Assembly (NCBI GenBank): GCA_902488465.1
Contig: CABTWE010000007.1
Coordinates: 1 to 43,727 of the forward strand
Direction of reading: 5' to 3'
Length of the DNA stretch: 43,727 nucleotides
Origin: an uncultured Tissierellia bacterium
GTDB taxonomy: Bacteria > Bacillota > Clostridia > Tissierellales > Peptoniphilaceae
This document shows positions 40,118 to 43,727 of the stretch, piece after piece. Every line of letters begins with the position of its first letter. Position 1 is the first letter of the stretch. The position numbers and the translations under genes were made by a program. The notes beneath the pieces were generated by a model, which was given only the letters and a program-made list of their open reading frames with translations, made no database searches and had not been told where the DNA came from.

Positions 40118-42262
40118 ATGCTGGAAGATTTATTAGCGTATATTTTAAAATATAATCCCGACGCTAATGTTGAGCTTATAACTAAGGCGTTTAATCTCGC
40201 TAAGGAAGCACATGAGGGACAGCTTAGAAAGAGCGGGGAACCTTATATTATTCATCCGGTCGCAGTTGCAAAGATTCTGTCTGAGCTCAATATGGACTCG
40301 CAGACGATTTGCGCCGGACTTTTACACGATGTAATTGAAGACACGAAGTACACATACGACGATATAAAGGAGATGTTTGGAGAAAATATTGCTGATATTG
40401 TCGAAGGTGTCACTAAAATCAAAAATTTGAATTATAAAAAAGCAGACGAAGCACAGGCGGAAAACATAAGAAAAATGGTTCTTGCAATGAGTAAGGACAT
40501 CAGAGTTGTTATTGTTAAACTCGCTGACCGTCTTCACAATCTGAGAACGCTTGAATATATGACCGACGAAAAGAGATACAGAATTGCAAGAGAAACACTT
40601 GATATTTATGCACCTCTTGCACACAGACTCGGTATTTCGAAAATAAAATGGGAGCTTGAGGACCTTTGCTTGAGGCATTTAGAGCCGAAGGCTTACTACG
40701 ATTTGGTTGAAAAAGTCAACAAAAAGAGAAAAGAGCGCGAAGCTGATTTAAATAAAATTATTGAAAAACTAAAACAAAAGCTGACAGAAGCAAATTTGAA
40801 ATTTTCAATAGATGGAAGACCAAAGAGTTTCTATTCGATTTATAAAAAAATGAAAGACCAAAATAAGAGCTTCGATTCGATTTATGACTTGACTGCAGTA
40901 AGAATTATTGTGGATACGGTAAATGACTGCTATGCAGCTCTTGGTGTTGTTCATGCATCATGGAAACCGGTTCCCGGAAGATTTAAGGACTATATTGCGA
41001 TGCCGAAGCCAAACATGTATCAATCGCTTCACACGACTGTTATAACAAACGAAGGCGAGATTTTTGAGGTGCAAATAAGAACTTGGGAAATGCACAAAAC
41101 GTCTGAATATGGTATCGCTGCGCACTGGATGTACAAAGAAAAGAAGGGTAAAACAAATCTTTCTCAAAATCTTAAATGGTTACAACAACTTATGGAATGG
41201 CAAGCAGATCTTGCAGATCCAAAAGATTTCATAGACACACTAAAGGTTGACTTCTTTAACGATGAAGTTTTCATTTTAACGCCAAGGGGTGACGTTGTCG
41301 ATTTACCGATGGGATCAACTCCTGTAGACTTTGCATATAGAGTTCACACCGATGTTGGTAATAGAACTATCGGAGCAAAAGTAAACGGCAAGATTGTGCC
41401 ACTAAACTATGAACTTCAAAACGGAGACATTGTTGAAATTACAACATCTAAAAATATTTGCGGTCCATCCAGAGACTGGCTCAAGTTTGTAAAGAGCTCG
41501 AGAGCAAAAAGCAAAATAAAATCATGGTATAGAAGTATCGACAAAGAAGAAAATATTGCGGTTGGAAGAGAACTTCTTACTTCAGAACTAAAGAGACTCA
41601 ATATAAGACCTGAGGATGCTTTCTCGAAAGAAAATATGGATGCTCTTTCATCATATTTTTCACTCAGTGAAATTGACGACTTATATCAACAAATCGGATA
41701 TGGTTCTTTAAAGCTAAATGTCGCTGTAAATAAGATAAAATCCCTTGTTGAAAATGTTTCTATAAAGGATGATGAAGGAAATTTCATACAGCCTACTACA
41801 AACATAGTTTCGGATTCACCGAGCTCTGTTATTGTCGATGAATTGCCGGGCCTAAAAGTGCGTTTCAGCAGATGCTGCAATCCGCTTCCGGGCGATGAAA
41901 TTGTAGGTTTTGTTACAAAAGGTCATGGTGTCACAATTCACAGAAAAGACTGCCCAAACACTGTTGCACTGAAAGAAAGACTTGGACAGATAAATGTTCG
42001 TTGGTCTTCAAATATAAGTGATGCGTTTGTTTCTGACATCGAAATTCGTGCGGTTGACAGGGTAGGACTAATAAGTGAAGTGGCCGGTTATATGAGAGAG
42101 CAGAAGTCTTCTCTTATAAACTTAAACGCAAAGATTGATGACAACAATTTAGCAACAATTTCTATGACCGTAAAAGTTCCAAACAAACAGGAACTCAATC
42201 GAATCATAAAAGATTTGGGACAGATACCGTCAGTTCTAAATGCATATAGGAGAATTAACTGA
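40118..42262 (+). CDS. rel: Bifunctional (p)ppGpp synthetase/hydrolase (Rel/SpoT)
   Basis: Makes and degrades the stringent-response alarmone. The 714-residue protein has an HD hydrolase domain with intact metal ligands (His46, His70-Asp71 in LLHDVIEDT, and the Asp of KLADRLHN). The synthetase domain has GRPKSFYSIYKK and the RFKD substrate motif, which marks bifunctional enzymes, then SLHTTVI. TGS (VFILTPRGDVVDLPMGSTP), zinc-finger-like (RCCNPLPGDEI) and C-terminal ACT domains follow. It starts 4 bases after recJ, and its stop overlaps the dtd start by one base. Confidence 0.96.
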   Translation: MLEDLLAYILKYNPDANVELITKAFNLAKEAHEGQLRKSGEPYIIHPVAVAKILSELNMDSQTICAGLLHDVIEDTKYTYDDIKEMFGENIADIVEGVTKIKNLNYKKADEAQAENIRKMVLAMSKDIRVVIVKLADRLHNLRTLEYMTDEKRYRIARETLDIYAPLAHRLGISKIKWELEDLCLRHLEPKAYYDLVEKVNKKRKEREADLNKIIEKLKQKLTEANLKFSIDGRPKSFYSIYKKMKDQNKSFDSIYDLTAVRIIVDTVNDCYAALGVVHASWKPVPGRFKDYIAMPKPNMYQSLHTTVITNEGEIFEVQIRTWEMHKTSEYGIAAHWMYKEKKGKTNLSQNLKWLQQLMEWQADLADPKDFIDTLKVDFFNDEVFILTPRGDVVDLPMGSTPVDFAYRVHTDVGNRTIGAKVNGKIVPLNYELQNGDIVEITTSKNICGPSRDWLKFVKSSRAKSKIKSWYRSIDKEENIAVGRELLTSELKRLNIRPEDAFSKENMDALSSYFSLSEIDDLYQQIGYGSLKLNVAVNKIKSLVENVSIKDDEGNFIQPTTNIVSDSPSSVIVDELPGLKVRFSRCCNPLPGDEIVGFVTKGHGVTIHRKDCPNTVALKERLGQINVRWSSNISDAFVSDIEIRAVDRVGLISEVAGYMREQKSSLINLNAKIDDNNLATISMTVKVPNKQELNRIIKDLGQIPSVLNAYRRIN

Positions 42263-42708
42263 TGATTGCACTTATACAAGTTACTGACGGAGTTAAACTT
42301 TCGATTGATGACAAGGTGTACAATGAAACAAACGACAAGACATTACTCGTTTTACTCGGAGTAAAAGACGACGACACTATAGAAGATGTGGATTATATTG
42401 TAAAGAAAATTCCAAAGCTTCGAATTTTTAAAGACGACGAGGACAAGCTCAATCTTTCGGTGCTTGACGTGGGTGCGAGCCTATTTGTCGTGAGTCAATT
42501 TACTTTATACGCTAAATGCAGAAAAGGAAACAGACCAAGTTTTGACAGAAGTGCGGGCTATGAAAAGGGGAAAGAGTTTTATGAAATTGTTGTCGATAAA
42601 CTCAAATCTACAGGGCTCGAGGTTAAGACAGGCTCTTTCGGAGCGATGATGGATATAGAATTTAATAATAATGGACCCGTTACTATTATTTTAGACTCAA
42701 ATGAATAG
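42262..42708 (+). CDS. dtd: D-aminoacyl-tRNA deacylase
   Basis: Proofreading enzyme that hydrolyses D-aminoacyl-tRNAs. The 148-residue sequence has the catalytic SQFTLYAKCRKGNRPSF segment and the cross-subunit Gly-cisPro motif in NNGPVTIIL, together with GSFGAMM. It overlaps the rel stop codon by one base; rel-dtd pairing is very common in Firmicutes. Confidence 0.95.
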   Translation: MIALIQVTDGVKLSIDDKVYNETNDKTLLVLLGVKDDDTIEDVDYIVKKIPKLRIFKDDEDKLNLSVLDVGASLFVVSQFTLYAKCRKGNRPSFDRSAGYEKGKEFYEIVVDKLKSTGLEVKTGSFGAMMDIEFNNNGPVTIILDSNE

Positions 42709-42728
42709 ATTTTTCTTTAACAATTTGT

Positions 42729-42734
42729 TATAAT
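42729..42734 (+). promoter_or_regulatory. -10 element of the nitroreductase-like gene
   Basis: TATAAT at 42729-42734 lies 18 bases before the start codon and 20 after the dtd stop. The -35 region is weak (TAGATT at 42706-42711). Confidence 0.45.
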
Positions 42735-42752
42735 ATATTTGGGAGGGATTTT

Positions 42753-43538
42753 ATGCTAATAAGTAATTTTTTAACATCCAGAAAAAGTGACAGACACTTT
42801 AAAAATAAGAAAATCAACAAGGATTCATTATCAAGACTTGAACAAGTGTTCAATCTCATGGATAATGAAAGTGTAAGTTTCAAGCTTTATGAAAACGGAA
42901 AAGATGTTTTCGAAGCTTTAGACGGTCATGCAGGCTACAACGGAGTTATGATTGAAGCACCTGCATATATTACAGTTACTTTCAAGGGAGATTCAAACAA
43001 GGATAAAGTTGTCGGAATGTATAAAGCCGAAGATGTTATTAGTCTTCTTGAAAAAGAAGGACTCGGCAGCTGTTGGATCGGACTATTTAATACTTCCGAA
43101 TCCGTCAAGGAAAAGGCTTTCCAAAATAAGGATGCAAATCTTATTTTAGCTGTTGGCTATCCAAAGCCTAGGAACCCGTTTGTTCAAGAAGAAAAATCGG
43201 AAAGACTTCCGGTTGAAGAAATTGTTTTCAACAAAGAAATCGGCAATCCAATTAATATTGACGAACTTGAACAACTTGGATTGGACGATGTATTTTATTA
43301 TGCAAGATTCGCTCCTAGTACTTTAAATTCACAAAGCTGGAGATTTGTCATAAGACAAAATCAAATTGTTTTATATTTGAAAGAAATAAACGGAAAGCTC
43401 TATTACGAAGATATGGGCATCATCATGTATTATTTCGAACAAATGTATAATATGACATTCCACAAAGGTGAATGGAAGATTGAAGACAATTTTGTAATGC
43501 ATGACGGCTATGTGAAAATTGCCACAATGAATATATAG
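42753..43538 (+). CDS. Nitroreductase-family protein (two-lobed, TM1586-like)
   Basis: A 261-residue protein of the nitroreductase fold, which binds FMN and uses NAD(P)H. The N-terminal SRKSDRHFKNKKI and the central EKEGLGSCWIGLF and VGYPKPRN segments match family hallmarks. The second part begins with FYYARFAPSTLNSQSWRF, the SxxNxQxW motif that usually occurs near the N-terminus, suggesting the internally duplicated or permuted TM1586-like form. Substrate is unknown. The ribosome site GGGAGG is 7 bases before the ATG. The transaldolase-like gene follows 8 bases later. Confidence 0.85.
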   Translation: MLISNFLTSRKSDRHFKNKKINKDSLSRLEQVFNLMDNESVSFKLYENGKDVFEALDGHAGYNGVMIEAPAYITVTFKGDSNKDKVVGMYKAEDVISLLEKEGLGSCWIGLFNTSESVKEKAFQNKDANLILAVGYPKPRNPFVQEEKSERLPVEEIVFNKEIGNPINIDELEQLGLDDVFYYARFAPSTLNSQSWRFVIRQNQIVLYLKEINGKLYYEDMGIIMYYFEQMYNMTFHKGEWKIEDNFVMHDGYVKIATMNI

Positions 43539-43546
43539 GAGATATT

Positions 43547-43701
43547 ATGAAGTTATTTATTGATACTGCGAATATCGAAGAAATAAAAGAAATTGCAAAG
43601 TGGGGCGTTTTATCAGGAGTAACGACAAATCCGTCACTAATTGCAAAAGAAGGACGCGATTTTAAAGATGTCGTTACTGAAATTACAGGTCTTGTAGACG
43701 G
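43547..43701 (+). CDS. Small transaldolase / fructose-6-phosphate aldolase family, 5' part only
   Basis: The first 52 codons match the short (about 215-residue) TalC/FsaA-type transaldolases: MKLFIDTANIEEIKE, the GVLSGVTTNPSLIAKEG motif with the conserved Thr-Thr-Asn-Pro, and the start of the helix leading to the next strand. The catalytic Lys would come later and is missing. The genuine sequence stops at about 43701, where oligonucleotide-derived bases take over; the following Phe-rich frame is artificial. Ribosome site AGGAGAT. Confidence 0.9.
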
Positions 43702-43727
43702 TTTTTTTTTCAAGCAGAAGACGGCAT
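43702..43727. other. Illumina P7 oligonucleotide contamination at the contig end
   Basis: Nine T (43702-43710) are followed by CAAGCAGAAGACGGCAT (43711-43727), an exact match to the first 17 bases of the Illumina P7 flow-cell/adapter sequence, whose surface-bound form carries a T spacer on its 5' side. In the transaldolase frame it would read FFFQAEDG, a peptide ending often seen in contaminated assemblies. It is not genomic and should be trimmed. Confidence 0.96.

Noticed and set aside
1..43727. CRISPR arrays, tRNA or rRNA genes, prophage and complete insertion sequences.
   Set aside because: I saw no regularly spaced direct repeats, no tRNA-like cloverleaf, no rRNA stretches and no transposase or phage structural gene on either strand.

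Overview
This is an AT-rich chromosomal contig from a low-GC Gram-positive anaerobe of the Clostridia/Tissierellia type. My best guess is the Peptoniphilaceae, but the genus cannot be fixed from sequence alone. The main clues are a Gram-positive PolC, the yajC-scfA-scfB-secD-secF (SCIFF peptide) cluster that is a clostridial hallmark, the uppS-cdsA-rseP-ispG-polC-nusA-infB-rbfA-truB-ribF-rpsO superoperon, and the absence of any outer-membrane gene. A SpoIID-domain protein is present, but no other sporulation gene is seen.

Bases 1-1500 are accessory. They hold the stub of a MobA/MobL relaxase, several very short ORFs that look like gene debris, a promoter enclosed by an inverted repeat, and a ClbS/DfsB-family gene. 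Bases 1537-16835 form one long plus-strand block for prenyl and phospholipid synthesis (uppS, cdsA), site-2 protease (rseP), isoprenoids (ispG), replication (polC), transcription and translation factors (nusA, rnpM/ylxR, infB, rbfA), nano-RNA turnover (nrnA), tRNA modification (truB), flavin cofactors (ribF) and rpsO. Internal promoters lie before nusA and rpsO. Compared with the classical order, dxr, proS, rimP and ylxQ are missing from their usual places.

After a structured intergenic region (16836-17032) comes a minus-strand MltG-like membrane protein. Next are an RluA-family pseudouridine synthase, a NagZ-like lipoprotein, an OmpR-type two-component system coupled to an unknown lipoprotein, and a small membrane protein. 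A minus-strand GIY-YIG/recX pair is divergent from an FHA-SEDS-PBP cell-wall trio, followed by a CBS-ACT protein. Bases 28622-34177 carry ruvC-ruvA-ruvB, a SpoIID-domain protein and the queuosine genes queA-tgt. Bases 34231-38285 carry yajC, the ribosomally made peptide ScfA, its radical-SAM maturase ScfB, and secDF. recJ, rel, dtd, a nitroreductase-like gene and the start of a small transaldolase complete the window.

The last 26 bases are not genomic: nine T followed by 17 bases of the Illumina P7 oligonucleotide replace the rest of the transaldolase gene. The most interesting biology is in RNA-level control. There is a candidate pseudoknot that could hide the rpsO ribosome-binding site, a hairpin with anti-SD potential in the nusA leader, a terminator wedged between the SCIFF precursor and its maturase, and a recJ promoter that overlaps the secDF terminator. 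I found no wholly new multi-gene system that I could defend. The two-component-system/lipoprotein trio is the least explained gene set.
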